Shown here one piece after another: positions 21,401 through 36,400 of a DNA stretch of 64,000 bases. The position numbers and the translations under genes were made by a program. Source of the stretch: Rugalucina vietnamica (taxonomy: Eukaryota; Mollusca; Bivalvia; Lucinida; Lucinidae); assembly GCA_964017185.1 (NCBI GenBank), contig OZ024877.1, positions 60,972,711-61,036,710 on the forward strand, in the 5' to 3' direction. Within the stretch, counting starts at the first letter, position 1, and each line of letters begins with the position of its first letter. The notes beneath the pieces are model-generated. The model was not told where the DNA came from, did no database searches, and saw nothing but the letters and a program-made list of their open reading frames with translations.

Positions 21401-24400
21401 CACAATAATTGATTTTAGTCACACGATTGTCCACTGTGTTATTGTGATTTGAGCCATTACATGGGAAAGCCAACAATCTGCATATGCGAAAACAAAGACG
21501 CAGATCAGCTTCGCAGTAACTGCGAAAGGCGAAGCTGATCAGTGCCTTTGTTTTCGCTACATGGATAGTGCAATTCTTTTTTTACTGATACCCAAAATTT
21601 CAAGCCTCTAACCATCTGTGACTGTACAGCCCGCTTTTTGTCGGACCTGGTCAGAAAGCCAAATTGTTGGTTATCTCATGCACAGGCTCATCTGGTATAT
21701 TTGTATTTCAGAGTATTCGAGAAACCAAGACAATTCAACAGCTACAACATGATCAGGAAATTACACTGCAAGAGGTAAGGGTTTAATGCAGTTTCAGAAA
21801 TGGATTCATGTGAAATTGTTATGGAATGTTCCCAGGGGGGTGGGGGAGGGGATGGGGGTATGTATAGAATATAAAATGGGTATGTATGAGGGGGCTAACA
21901 GAGCTGATCAAAATTAAAAAGTGGGTGCTTTTAGAGCTGGTAGAACTAAAATTTGTGCCTTTAGAGCTAATAGAACTGCAAAAGTTGTGCCTATAGAGCT
22001 GATCGAACTGGGGAAAATGGGTTCATTCAGAAGAAGTGTGTGCTTTTAGAGCTTATCAAACTGAAAATGTTTTCATAGCTAAAAAAAAAGAAACTCAAAA
22101 AGGGGGGCTTTAGGTTGGCACATAACCATATGGGGGGTATGTTATTTTGGGTGGGGTTAAACCCAGTCAGGTAAAAATTGATATCTTTTCTGCATAAATT
22201 TGTCCTCTTTTTAAATACAAACTACTTGTAGCATCAGTAGTCTGTATTAGTTATAAAGGTTAAAATGTCTTGGTCAGTATATCATGCTCAACATCTCTTA
22301 GCCAAAATATTGCTAATTGGAATTAAAAACCTAGCATAGATTCATTTCAAGTAATATATTTTTTAATTCTTTTTTTTCTTAGTCACTTAGTTTTAAACAG
22401 TGTCCTGATTTTGAGCTTATAAAGCACTTTTCATGCTCAAATCAGATGAGCATGAAATTTCAATTCCTCGTTAATCTTAAATTGGCAAAAAATAATGGTA
22501 AATAGAGGTTTAAATCCCATAATCCAGTTATTTATCCTGCAAATAAATGTTAAAATTTTAAATTTTGGTCTCAGTAGAATTGAGCATGAAAAGAGTTTAG
22601 TAACCTCAGAGCCTGGGGCCAGTTGTTCAAAACTTTTTAGCTTAACGTCATCGTTAAGACCTCAACTTGTTAAGTAAATGCCGACTACATAAGCAAATTT
22701 TTTGTAGGATTCTCACATTTTCTTGCGCACCAGATAGAGGAATCCTACGTTTTACCCCATGTGAGAAATTCTTATCTCACCCTTGTTATCTCACCCGGGC
22801 GCACCCTGCGTTCAAGTGTTCTTTTTTAACATTGGTTGCATAGGAAGTCATGTAATTTGGTCGCTAAGCGCACACGTCACGATGACGTCAAAACGTTTTA
22901 ATACAAAATGGCGGACGCCGCGATTGTAGCATTTTTCTAGGTAAATAATATAAAAACCAAGCTTCGCCGCATTACAGCGTGCAACAAAAAGAATCTATCA
23001 TTCGTGTCAGGTATGGATAGACAAATCTGTCCCTCGGGTCACAATTTGGCATCACGAGGCTCGCCAAAATGTGACACTCGGGACAGATTTGTCTATCCAT
23101 ACCTGACACTCATGTAAGATTCTTATATTATCAACAAAAAATAATAGTGTATTTGTAATATTAATGTTTGAAACTTAAGCAAATCGTTAACTAATGATGT
23201 CATTAATTTTGAACAGTTGGGCCCTAATGTTAATAAAGTATAGTGGTAATCAAACATGCTTCCTCTTCTTAAGGTGTCCATTGAAGCTGTCTTTAAGATT
23301 GTTTGATGTTCCCTGGTATTGAAGCTTGAGATAAAACCATAACATTCAGTTTATATCGTTTTCTGATATTAGGAAGGAGATTGGCTTAGTGGTAGAGCGT
23401 CTGACTTGGAGTCCAGAGGTTTTGGGTTTTAAACACAGCTGGAGTGCCCTGTTGTGTTTTTGAGCAAAACTCATTTACTCCCTAAAGTACTAATTAATCC
23501 ATAGGAAGCAAGGGCTCCGTCTCACCATGACTGAACAATTGTTGACTGTGACATAAAACCTATAAAAGAAAAGAGAAAAAAAAAAAAAATGTATTTCCAG
23601 AATTTTGTAAAACCTTCTATTTATCCATTTGTGTTTTGTATGTTATGTTTAGCAATTTTGTAATGAATTGAAAAATTAATACCAGGGTGACATCAACAGT
23701 CTGTGTAAGACAAGCCTATAAAGGTAATATTTTACTACAGTCATGCTGCATGATTGTTCATTTCCGTGGGGTTTAGGCACTCGGCATGAACATATGAGCC
23801 GCCTCGTGGGAAAACCAACAATGTGGTTTCCGAACAGGTCCGACACAAACCGACCTGTACAGTCACAGAAAAGAGCTAGAAGCTTGAAATTTCGGATTTA
23901 AGTAGAAGAGGAATTGTACTATCCGAGTAGCGAAAACAAAGGCGCTGATCAGCTTCGCGGTTACCGCGAAGCTGATCTGCGTCTTTGTTTTCGCCTATGC
24001 AGATTGTTGGTTTTCCCATGAGGCGGCTCATATGTTAGTATTATGAAAAATATGAATGTTGTAGGGAACCATATCATCAGGAAAATGGCATCACATATTT
24101 AGAAAAAAATGAAGCTAAGATTTTAATGCACTCAGGCTTCATTCTTGATGACTGCCTTGATAGTATAAATTTATAGCTTTAGGACAGGTCTTCTATGGAT
24201 AAGCAATTCTTATGCCCCCAACTTCGAAGAAGTTGAGGGGGCACATTTGTTTGGGTCTGTCCGTGCAGTCAGTCAGTCAGTCAGTTCAGTCAGTCAGTCA
24301 GTCAGTCAGAGGACCCATATTTTTTCTTTCAGGCAAATTCAAGGGGCTAGGGGCCCATTCTGTGAGAGTTATTTCCCTTTTTAATTCTTGATAAATTGAA

Positions 24401-27400
24401 TAGATAGTGGGTACCTTGTGTTTGCAACTCCTCCTACAGTTTTATTCTGATTCTCTTGAAACTTTACATTTGTTGTGACCATGCTTTGAAGATATGCATG
24501 TGGTTTGGATATAATCCTCAGATTAATTTTTGTCACTTTTTTCGCAATTTGAACTTAGCCATTTTTCGGGCATTTTCACAATGAAAGTGAATGGGCAGTG
24601 GGTACCTTGTGTGCGCAACTCCTCCTACAGTTTCATGCCAATTCATTTAAAACTTTACATGTGTTATGGGCATGCAGGTCTGAAGATATGCATGTGGTTT
24701 GGATATAATCCTTGGATTATTTTTTGTCATTTTTTTCACAATTTGAACTTAGTCATTTTTTTGGGCATTTTAGTGAATGGATAGAGGGTTTTGAAACTTT
24801 GCAGACATTGTGACCATGCTTTGAAGATATACATGTGGTTGGGATATTCTCCTCAGATTAATTTTTGTCACTTTTTTTACAATTTGAACTTAGTCATTTT
24901 TTGGACATTTTTACATCTTGAAAGTGACTTACCAGTTGGGGGCATAGTGTTTCATAAACACATTTTCTAGTAATAAAAATTATTGCATTGAACCACATAA
25001 TACAATGTTTTTGTTTCTGCATGAAAATATTTCACTGAATTTAATCTGAATATAAGGTTAAAAGCATGAGACTCAATCACCTAAATGTTGTTTGAAATTA
25101 TTAAGTGCACATTTCAGTTGATTTATCCATTTATTTTTTATTCACTGCCATTTATTAGACCAATAAGCAGGTAATTATTATGTGATGGCAGGAGAAATAA
25201 TGCTTCAAATTGTCTAACGGCATGTGAAATATTGATACATGTGCATGTACATTACTAATAACACTGAGTCTATAAAATGTGTGTTTTCAACTGTGTATTC
25301 AACAAAGTAAAAAATAAGTGTACTTGATATAATGTGTATGAAAAACAATAATACACTAAATCCATGTATGAAGAAGCTATTAAATATGTTTCAAACTGAT
25401 TTTATATACTGGATATATAACATGAGTGAAATGCACAAACAGCAAGTTTCCAATGTGTGAATGGTATACTCGCTACGTATGTATGCTTAGTCTGACAATT
25501 ATGCCTCGTGTACATGTATCTGTGTAACTAATATGTTTATATTAATATGCATTCATACACTGAATAAAGTGTGTTTCTATGGATAGAATGTGCCAAATAT
25601 TGAAAGGGAAATAAATGTCTGACAATTAAGATACAGTTTATCACCCGATGTTTTGTACGACAACACATATACTTAATCAAATGAATTAACATGATTCAAA
25701 GAGATTTTAGAAGAAATAAAAAATCCATAAAAAATACTCATGGAATCAAATTAGTAGGAGGATTTGTTGTAATGAGTCCCTACACACCTACAAGATACAA
25801 TTTGAGCCTCCACACCAGAAAACCAGTAATCTGCATGTGCAAAAACAAAGACGCAGATTGATCAGCACCTTTGTTTTTGCTACACAGATACTACAATCCA
25901 TCTTCTACTTAAATCTGAAATTTCAAGCTTCTTAGTTCTAGCCTGCTTCTGTGACTGTAGAGGTCAGTTTATGCCAACCTGGTCAGAAATTCAAATTGTT
26001 GGTTTTCTCATACTCATTTTATAGAGAACTCTTTTCTATAGAAAAGTAAATGTACAACCTTATTTGATGTACCTTTGTATCTAGATCAAGAACCACCTAA
26101 GGACCATAGAACAAATGAAAACTGACATCCAAGTGATGAAAGGGGCTCACAACCAAGAGGTCAAGAGGTTTCAGTCGGACATGGAGGCCATGCGAGCGGA
26201 GATTGACGTCACAAAGTCGGAGCTTGAGGAATGCCATAATCATAATGTGGAGCTTGCGACAGCCAATAAGTCACAGGGGGAGGATCTGGATAAATATCGA
26301 CAGATACAGGAGGAAAAATCTATAGAGGTTGGTTTAGTTAAGAAATAAAAGCCTTACATAATTTCTTGTCTGTTGAAAATAGAAAATCTAGATTTGTCAG
26401 ATTATGGATTCAGTAGTCACGTAACTTTTTTTACTCCACAAGAAAAGTAGTTGTCTTAGAATACTTTCTTAAATGAAAAATTTCAAGGACATACTTACCA
26501 TTTCAGATTCAGAGGCATCTTGATACAATCCAACACCAGGACACCACGATCGCAGACTCAAAACAACAAATCCTCGTGTTACAAGACCAGATACATCACG
26601 CTAGGCAAGACATCGAACAACTAGACGCTGGACTGAACAGTTTCAAACAAAAATACAATACAAGCACAAATCAGGTCGCGCATCTCGAAGGTACACTTCA
26701 AAACTTACAAGAGAAGCTTCAGGAATCCCGTAATAATGAACTCGACAAGGAACAAACTATTGAATCAATGAAAAATGACATTGAGAATTTGAACAAGATG
26801 TACAGTGAGTCTAAACATGAAGTTGAAAAGTGTGAGGATGTCATAGAGCAGTTAACTGCAGAATTGAACTCGTCTCAGGAGGAATTGTCATTGTCGCAGA
26901 ACCGGGTGAGAGAATGCGAGGAGAATATCAAGAATTTGAAAGACAGGAACCAGGACCTACAAGCCGAGGTGAGATTAAAGCTATTACAATTTAGTTAAAC
27001 AGTTGTTCAAAATTGACGATGTTGTTAGTAAGCGATTCATAAAATTTCAAATGACAATATTATAAATACACTCTTGTTTTTTGTTGATAAAATGTGAGAA
27101 TCTTTTGCACAACCAAAAATAACAGTGTAATGCTTATGTAATCGGCATTTACTTAACGAGTTGAGGTCTTAACAATGATGTTAATCAAGCTAACAAAGTT
27201 TTGTACAACTAGCCCCAGTTGTATTATAATGTTATGGTTACGGTTCCATGAAGCAGACTGTGTTTAAAGTGAAATTAATTTATACTGCAGTTTCTTTCAA
27301 TACATGTATATGTAGAAAAATTATCATTTTTGAAGCCATGACCTATTTATAATGAAAACGGTATTGAAGTGAAATATTTTATAATAAGTTGGAATTGTAT

Positions 27401-30400
27401 TTTTATCCTATTTTGTGCCTGCTATAGATCTCATGTATTTGTGAAGGTATAATGCCTAAAAGGCCCATATTTTGCTTAAAATGTTTGTAAAGAAAACGCA
27501 TTTAAAACAATTTTGTTTCAAGGTGTTTGTTTTTATACAGTTAATACAGTATTATTTGGTAGAGACAAAGTCGAACATCAGCGACTTATTCTGTTAATTG
27601 TGTGTTAGATTCAAAATAGATCAGCTGAAGTGGGTGAATCCATGAGTGATTTTTTATTCTTACAATTGACTGTCAAACAGTAAATTATTACTCGACAATT
27701 CACTGCTAAACTATTTGTTAGTTATTCACGACATTTTGTCATTTCAGTCATTAAACAACGAAGAGAAGTCAAAACGACTTGAGAATCAGCTGTTGTCATA
27801 TCAGGGAGATCATAATCACTGTGATCAAGAGGTAGGGATTTCTTACAACCCATCATGAAAAAACAAACAAACAGATTTTGCCATGGCAAAAACAAAGGCG
27901 CAGATCAGCTATGCAGTAACTGCACAGCTGATCAGCGCTTTTGTTTTCGCTACACGGATAGTACAATTCCTCCTTTACTTATACCCAAAATTCCAAGATT
28001 CTTGCTTTCTTTTGTGGGTGTATAGGCCGGTATGTGTCAAACCAGGGCCGGTATGTGTCAGACCTGGTTTGAAATCCGTAAGACCGGATTTCTCGCGTAG
28101 GGGTTCATATCACATACGACGAGTCTCCGTGGCATACATGTGTAAACAAGGGGTGGAGGGTTTAATCCCGAGCTTCTCCAATCTTTATGATGTGTCTTTA
28201 AAATAAGGTCCTGACTCCGTATGATGTTAGGTGTTAAGTGGTGTGTAAAATATGAAATTAACCAACTAACCATATAATAAAATTGAATAAAAAAGTAAAA
28301 GTAAGCAATGGACATTTGGAATTTGGATGTTCAAAAATTAAGCAAGTACATGTATATATTTGTTTGAGAAACATTACATTATTATTAGAAAACAATTTCC
28401 ATTTGGCTGTGTATCAGTTACGGTTAATATAACCAGCTTCATTGATGTAAAAAAAATAACTTTTCACTTGCTAAGATAAAATGAGCCACCACATCTGGTC
28501 AGAAACCTAGATTGTTGGTTTTCTCATGCGAAGGCTCATATTTTATTGTTTCTCTTTATTTCTAGTTCATTGAAAAGGAGGAGAGAATCACTCAACTTGA
28601 GTACACATTAGACGAAACAACGAATGAGTTACAGAACAAGCTGCGAAACTTCGCCGAGCTTCAAGACGCTCTCAACGAACTTAAGGTCGAGTTTGCCGGT
28701 GTCAGAGAACAGAAAAATAGTGCTCTTAAAGAGGTAGGGATGGATTAAATACACATTTTGTTTGTTTTTCTGAAAACTTTTTTCAAGCTCAGCTGAGACT
28801 AAAATTTATCCTGCTCATAAGTGTTTAAATGCCAACGATTGTTGGTATTGTAACATTTATTAGCAGGATAAATTACAGGCTTTTACAACCTTCAATTTTA
28901 ATATTTTTGGACTATTTTGGTATTTATACCCCCCGCAAAACGAAGTTTTAGGGGGGTATACTGTTTTCAGCCTGTCCGTAATTCCGTGATTCTGTGATTC
29001 CGTGATTCCGTCATTCCGTCAACATTTTGACATCTTTGCTGAATAACTTAAGTAGTTTTTGCCCGATGTTCTTCAAATTTTCAACACCCCTGCACCATTA
29101 GACAACACATGTGTCATATGAATTTAGGGGCCAAAGTTTTGCAAGAGTTATGGGACTTTTTAAATCTATACATAGAATGTTTGCCATAGTGCTAATAGTG
29201 CATACTTTGTGAAATCAACTCCTCCTACAGCCTTCAATATTCTCTTTTGATACTTTGCAGATATGTGCCAGAGATATTGAAGATATGCATGAAGAAGTAT
29301 TATGCTGAAAAAATGAATTTTGACAAAATTACAGCATTTTGAACTTAGCCAATTTTCGATAATTGGCATATTCTACAATGGTTGGTAGTGCATAGTTTGT
29401 GAAATCAACTTCTCCTAGAGCTTTCAGTATTTCTTTTCAATACTTTGCAGACATGTTCCACACATATTGAAGATGTGCATGAAGAATTATAATGATGAAA
29501 ACATAATATTTGACAAATTTGCAGCAATTTTTAACATAGCCATTTTTTGACCATTGCTTATACAATAATGGTTGGTAGTGCATGATTTGTTAAATCAACT
29601 CCTCCTAGGGCTTTCAGTATTTCTTTTCAATACTTTGCAGACATGTGCCAGAGATATTGAAGATATGCATGAAGAAGTATTATGCTGAAAAAATATATTT
29701 TGACAAATTTACAGCATTTTTCAACATAGTCATTTTTTACCATTGCTTATATACAATAATGGTTGGTAGTGCATAGTTTATGAAATCAACTCCTCCTAGG
29801 GCTTTCAGTATTTCTTTTTAATACTTTGCAGACATGTTCCACACATATTGAAGATGTGCATGAAGAATTATAATACTGAAAAAATAATTTTTGACAAATT
29901 TAGTTACATCATTTTTCAATATAGCCATTTCTTGACCATTGCTTATATACAATAATTGTTGGTAGTGCATACTTTGTGAAATCAGCTCCTCTTAGGGCTT
30001 TCAGTGTTTCTTTTAAATTCTTTGTAGATTTGATTCAGATATATTTTAGATGTTCATGAATAATTTGCATGCTGAAAAGTTAATTTTTGACAAATTTACA
30101 GCTTTCATTTAACTTAGCCATTTTTTTACCATTTCTCATGATAAACAATAATGATCATAGTGCATACAGTGAAATCAACCTCAAGCTTTCAATATATTCT
30201 TTTAAATCTTATAGACATGTGACTGGCATACTGAAGATGTACATTAAGAATTATAATGCTGAAAAGATATCTCTGACAAATTTTCTGCATGTTTGACTTA
30301 GGAAGTTATTGGCCTGCTTCAGATAATTTTTTTTCGGGGGGTATACTGAAAGCCTTGCTTGCAGCCAATTTCTAGTTTTGAGCAGTTTAAATTTTATGCT

Positions 30401-33400
30401 CAGCTGAGTTGAGCATGCAAAAAGTTTTATAACCTTGGGACCAGGTCAGCAGAATATATCTGATGAGTTGTCAGCATCCTTTTCATTGAGTGTAAGACTA
30501 CGAATCCTGAGTCCTTGGTTGGAAGCCTACTTCCAGTGGGATTTGAGGGAGGCACATTGAGCAATCTTTCCTTGACCCTTCATACATTTATTTACTCTGT
30601 CCCTATATGATGGAAATCTTTTCCATTGGGATGTATCAAATCAAATCAAACAGAATTGATTATGAAAATGTTCTATATTGTTTTCATTGTTAGCATGATG
30701 CGTAGTATAAATAATGACAAGTTTATAACATTTGGTCTATAAAAGTGTACATGTACAAATTTTCAGAATTTGTTTGAAGAGCGTTGATTTTTCATTGCAT
30801 ATTTTACTTTTCAATGATATCAGTCACACACAGCTTCCTTAATTAAATTAATTCTTCCAATTATCTCCCTTAGATTGACCGACTAGAACAGAACTGTGGC
30901 CAACTCCAGCTCAATCTCTCCTCCTCCCACCAACGCCATAAACAGGAGGTCAACCAACTCGAGGAACACATCTCAAAGATTGATGCCAACCTGCGCCAGT
31001 CTCAGGCGCGCGGGACGGCACTGGAACAGGAGATCCGACGGAAGGAGGACCATATTAAGAGAAATGAAGGAGAGATGAAGGCATGTCGACAAGATATAGC
31101 TACTAAAGGAGAGGAGGTCAGTGTATTTCAATATACACACATACATAGAATAGTTTATAGCTTAGAAGGTAGATTTAGATTAAGGTAACATGTCATAGGA
31201 AAATTTTATTTCTCAAGGAGAAACTGAATGTTTGAACTGAATGTTTGGTATTGATACCTTCCCAGAGGCAGAACATCAGGTCCCAGTTTTTCAAAAATTT
31301 GTTAGCTTAACGTCATCGTTAAGACCTCAACTCGTTAAGTAAATGCCGACTACATAAGCAAATACACTGTTATTTTTTGTTGATAAAATGTGAGAATCCT
31401 TTGCATCGCAAAGGATTCTCACATTTTATCAACTAAAAATAATAGTGTATTTGTAATATTCATGTTTGAAAGTTTAACGAATCATTAACTAACGATGTCG
31501 TTAATTTTGAACAACTGGCCCCAGGACTACTATGACCTTAGTCAGAGTGCAGCGTGCATTAACTTGTCACCAGAATTAACTTTTGTTTTTTTCAAAGATG
31601 CTCAAGAAGTTTGGGGCCTCCACCCATTGGGGCCCTGAGAAATGGATGAGCTGCTTGTGCCTCCAGACAAAGCGTATACACTACTGACTGACCATCTGAT
31701 TACTGGTTAACTGCTCTGGCCTGCCCAGGAAAAGTGTTCAAGTTAATCCAATTCATACATAGAAGCCTTAATGGCTTACTTGGTTGGGTTATATTTGAAG
31801 CATTTTTTCGGACATCATGACATCCTAATTTTGGGTAAAAGTCCCATAAAAATGGAGGCAAGGTCCCATCTTGACCATAGCTAATTACTGGGACATTAAG
31901 AATCAGTTCAAACAAACAAATAAGCCGCAACTCAAACAAATCAAGAAGTTTCAAGGGAGATAAATCTTCAAGGCTTAAACCATTATATTTTAAATGTTTG
32001 TACATGTTCAATGTAAAACATGTTCAGACAAAGGTTAATATTAAAGGTTCAAGGGAAGGGAAACAAATCTGGCCAAATATTGATAGACTAATAGCTATGC
32101 ATCTGTGATTTGTAACCTCCTACTCCCACCCCACCCTCAGGGGGATAGCTGAGCTAAACTGCAAGCCATTATGTATTGTCCCGTGCAGTGCAGGGGAAAT
32201 GAGAGGGTTTTGACATTAGGATCCTTATTCAAAGAGCAAAGTTTTGACCTCCATATTGGATCATATTGACCCCTGATGATGGGGCTCATAGCTGGGCACT
32301 GAAAAATGGAAAGTCATAATCCCTGCCCTTCCCTGTAGGTGTGTGTGGGGGGGGGGGGGAGGGGGTCTGGTTAAAAATGATAAGTGCGCTACTAGTAGTC
32401 ATTTTCATGGCTATAAATTGACATTTTGAAAGTAAAGGTAGCCATGACCCAGCATACAAAATCATAGCAAAGATTGTACAGCCTGTATATATTCATGTAA
32501 TAGGCTTAAATAGTGTTTATTTAAAAGTCTTTTTTTAGCATTTTCTTAGAAAGAAAATATAGAAAATAAAGAGGCCGGGGGTTTGACAAAGTTTTCTACC
32601 AATTACAAAGGTCAGTAATCTTAGAAATGCCGTTCTTGAGTAGCAAGTCAGTATTTCATGCATGAGGCCGCAAGTTTCATTGTATTTTCAAGTTTAGCAT
32701 CAGGCTATGTAGCCAGTGTAGACCATGTTATGCCATGTACATTACCTTGGTGATCAAGCATTGTAACAGAACATGACAAGTAAGCAATGTATTACATTTT
32801 TGATGACTAGTTACCCAATAATTTATCTCAAGTTTTAAGACCTTATAAGAACAAGATTAAGGGCTATTAGAAATTGTGAGAAATGCTCTTAAGCTCTGTC
32901 ATATTTCAAAGATTTATTTATCTAGGATATTTAAGGGCTTTACTACTAGGCTTGAAATTAAATTTATGTACATGCTATTCAGGTGTTGAATATTCTTCAT
33001 AGCCGGATGACCTATCTAGATAAAAAAAAACAACAACACCCCCCACCCCCAATGGTCTGGTCTGTAGAAAAGCATGTGGTTGCATATAATCCTCAGATTT
33101 TTGTCATATTTTTTCAAAGGTTGAACTAAGCCATTTTTCAGGAGATAGATAAATAGCGGCCCCCGTGGCAGAGTGGTTAAGAGCGCTGTTTCTTAATCAC
33201 TCGATCATCTCACCGCTGTGTCTGGTGTGGGTTCGAGCCCCGCTCAGGCCACATGTGAGACAAGCCAAGTTCTGCTTGCGGGTGTGCCAGGTGGTTTTTC
33301 TCGGGGTTCTCCCATTTTCGCCCACCTACTGATTTGCCCGTCTCATATGAGCTGAAATAATCTTGAAAGGGACGTAAAACTGAATTAAAAAAAATAAAAA

Positions 33401-36400
33401 ATAATAGATAGATACTGGTTGCCTTGTTTGCACAACTCTGATTCTTTGGAAGCCCTAAATGCAGAAGAAAGATGTTAGATGTTTTCAAATTGCAAATTTA
33501 ATGCATTTGTAAATGTGTATAAATAATTGATTATTTTGCTATCTGTTAATAAAGGTATAAACTATTGACATTTCCTTGCATTTAATCCCTTTGGTCACAG
33601 CATTTGTTTACTTTAAGCTGTTAGAATTTTTGAAAGGCTAGGCAAATAATTTGCCTATTTTATCATGTTTTTGATATGGGTCTTTGCATTGAGAGTACAG
33701 TACATTTGAAGTAGTTTATCCACAATATTTGGTCAAGTTAGTTTGATCAAATATGATACATTTAGTTTACTGCTACTGTATGGTTTCGGTTTCTTGATCT
33801 TTCATTGTGTAATATTTACATTGTTCTAAAATCTCCTTAGATGAACCATTAGATGTCCATCTGTGTTCATACTTCCATGAACAACATTGTGTCACGCGAC
33901 GTGACGTACTCCAAACTTGACGTCAAAAAACATGAATCTCGCCAATCTGATTGGACGTTGTAAACGTCGACGCCGTTCCGCTGTTTGAACACTCACTGTG
34001 TGTAGATTCTTTGTTTGCTTGTAAATGTGACCGCCTTGGTGATTTTTCAACAAGCGATAGAGAGAAATGAATGTAAATACAAGCAATGAGTTTAATTTTT
34101 CTGTTGTTCATGGAGCTATGAACCGCAGTGGGTTGCTAGCAAAGCTTACATGAACCCCTTCGGGGTTCATTCACTTTGCACGCGACCCACTGCAGTTCAT
34201 AGCTCCATGAACAACAGAAAAATGAAATTCATTTCTTAATACATTGGTCATTTATATACTGGTCTTTTTTGGACGTTTTTTTCCAACTTGAACTTCTAGG
34301 CATACTATCTATTGCACTATGTATATAGACCACAACCTCTTTATAACACTATTATTGGGTTCCCAGCCAATAAATTTCTGGGGTTTTATATCGAGAGTAA
34401 AATATATAGACAATTATATCGAAAATAGTATAAAATGATCATCTGGGGTCCAACAATGATCAGTGTTATATCCAGAACTGTATTGTTACGAACAGAGTTA
34501 TAAAGAGGTCCAGGTGTACTAGCAGAATGTTAAATTGTTCTTCAACATATCCTAGGTCCACAAATGTACGAATAAACAAAAACAATGCCAGATGCTTATC
34601 GGTATTACGCACATTAACACTTTGTAATGTTGCAATTGTTAGATTATATAAAACTATTCTTTCAGAATTCATGGGTAATGCAAAACGGAAAAATCAGCTC
34701 ATTCCATCAATGTTCTTGAATAATTTGTTTACAGTAAACAAAAATTTAACAAAACTATTAGATAAAATGTTCACAAAACTACTAGACGGTATCATATTTA
34801 GATATATTTTATTTGTAAGATGTTAAGATTGGGCCAAATTGTCTAACATTTTCTTGATGTTCATAGCCTCCTGTAAAAAGTCTATGCCTTGAACGGAAAT
34901 AAGAAAAATGTTTACCCCTGTATATCCCAGTTTTACTATCGGGATGTGATGGGGTATACTGGTTACAAACATGTTATCCTAATGAGCAAGAATTCATATA
35001 TATTTAAGATAAGATAAGATAAGGTTTACTTGCATTCTCAATATTTGCTTCACTGAACTTTTGAAATCAATCAAAATCAGCTTTCAAGCATACATACATA
35101 CACTACAGCTCACAGTTCATTATGAAAACAGGCCTATGGAATATACAGAGATTTTTCAGCTGTAAAAATTGAAAAAATTTCATCAGAAAATTTTTTGATA
35201 TTTTTCATATTTTTGCTCAAACCTCTTTATAACACTATTGCTGGGGTCCAAGCCAATTTCTGTTTTAGCTATCCAAACCATGTTATAACGAGAGTAAAAT
35301 GTATAGACATGTAGCCAAAATAGTCCAATTGGGGTCCAACAGCGATCAGTGTTATATCCAAAACTGTGTTGTAATGAACCATGTTATAAAGAGGTCCAGG
35401 TGTAGATAGAGGCAGTTGTAATGTGTACCCACAATCAAAAATAGGTATACCCCTAGCTGTAAACCCCATTTTTACTATATACAAGTGGGATGTAAAGAGG
35501 ACTGGTATTCCTTGCATGCACATGTTTGCATGATGCTTGGAATGCAGCAAATAAAGCAAAATTCTTTCTGTTCTGTAAGAAAATGACTGTTTAGTATGGT
35601 ACATTGTATCTTAATAGTTGGATCAATTTACACTTTCTTTTTCACCTACTTACAAATTGTACAAATAGAGCATTTCTTTCAATGCATTTCAATGGCAGAT
35701 CTATAACCCAATACATCAAAGGTGAAAGTAAAATTACTTGCTGTTAATACACACCTGAGTGTGAAATGCTCGCTTTTAAATTTACCTCCAAATAGCAGTC
35801 AAGTGGTAACATGAAAATATTTCCCATAAAATTATAGTTAGTTTTCACATTTGCAAGTCAGCCCATCTAAAATTTTTGATATTTTAGTTTAAAACATTGA
35901 TCTTGGGCACACATTTGACCTGACTCAGCGAGTACCCACAATCTATGTTTTGGAGCAAAAATAAAGAAAAAAGTTAAGTGATGTAGATCACATTTTCAAA
36001 AAAAGTGGGATTTGAGGGGTATTCATTGCATGGACATAGTTGCATGATATAGTTGAGAGTAAACAGTGCAGAACCAGACCTAGGAATGAAAATCACGACC
36101 TTACCCTTAGTTGATTGGGATGGTAATAAGTGGAAGCCAATCAGCTATCGGAAACAAAAACACCAGCAACAAAGAAAAAAATACCGTAAATTCAGAAATT
36201 TTAGCTTGACTTTTTATTTCACGAATTTTCTGTTTCCGAATTATTCTCGAGGTTTGGAATTCGCAAATGAGTGTTCATGTAGTCTTTATATATGGGCTAT
36301 AGAGATTATTAGCGAGAGCCTTGAATTCGCAAGGCATCATATTTACGAATATTTGGGAAAATTCAGTTATCACGAGCCTTTCGGAATTTACAGTACATGT

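Noticed and set aside
27883-28206. 107-residue frame
   Set aside because: Runs through a family A MITE and a SINE; no conserved protein features.
33160-33250. Possible tRNA gene with intron
   Set aside because: Same reason: a SINE head with an inserted loop, and a second antisense copy at 42778.
34527-34826. 99-residue plus-strand frame
   Set aside because: No domain, AT-rich, overlaps no splice signal in phase, and lies partly beside a MITE.
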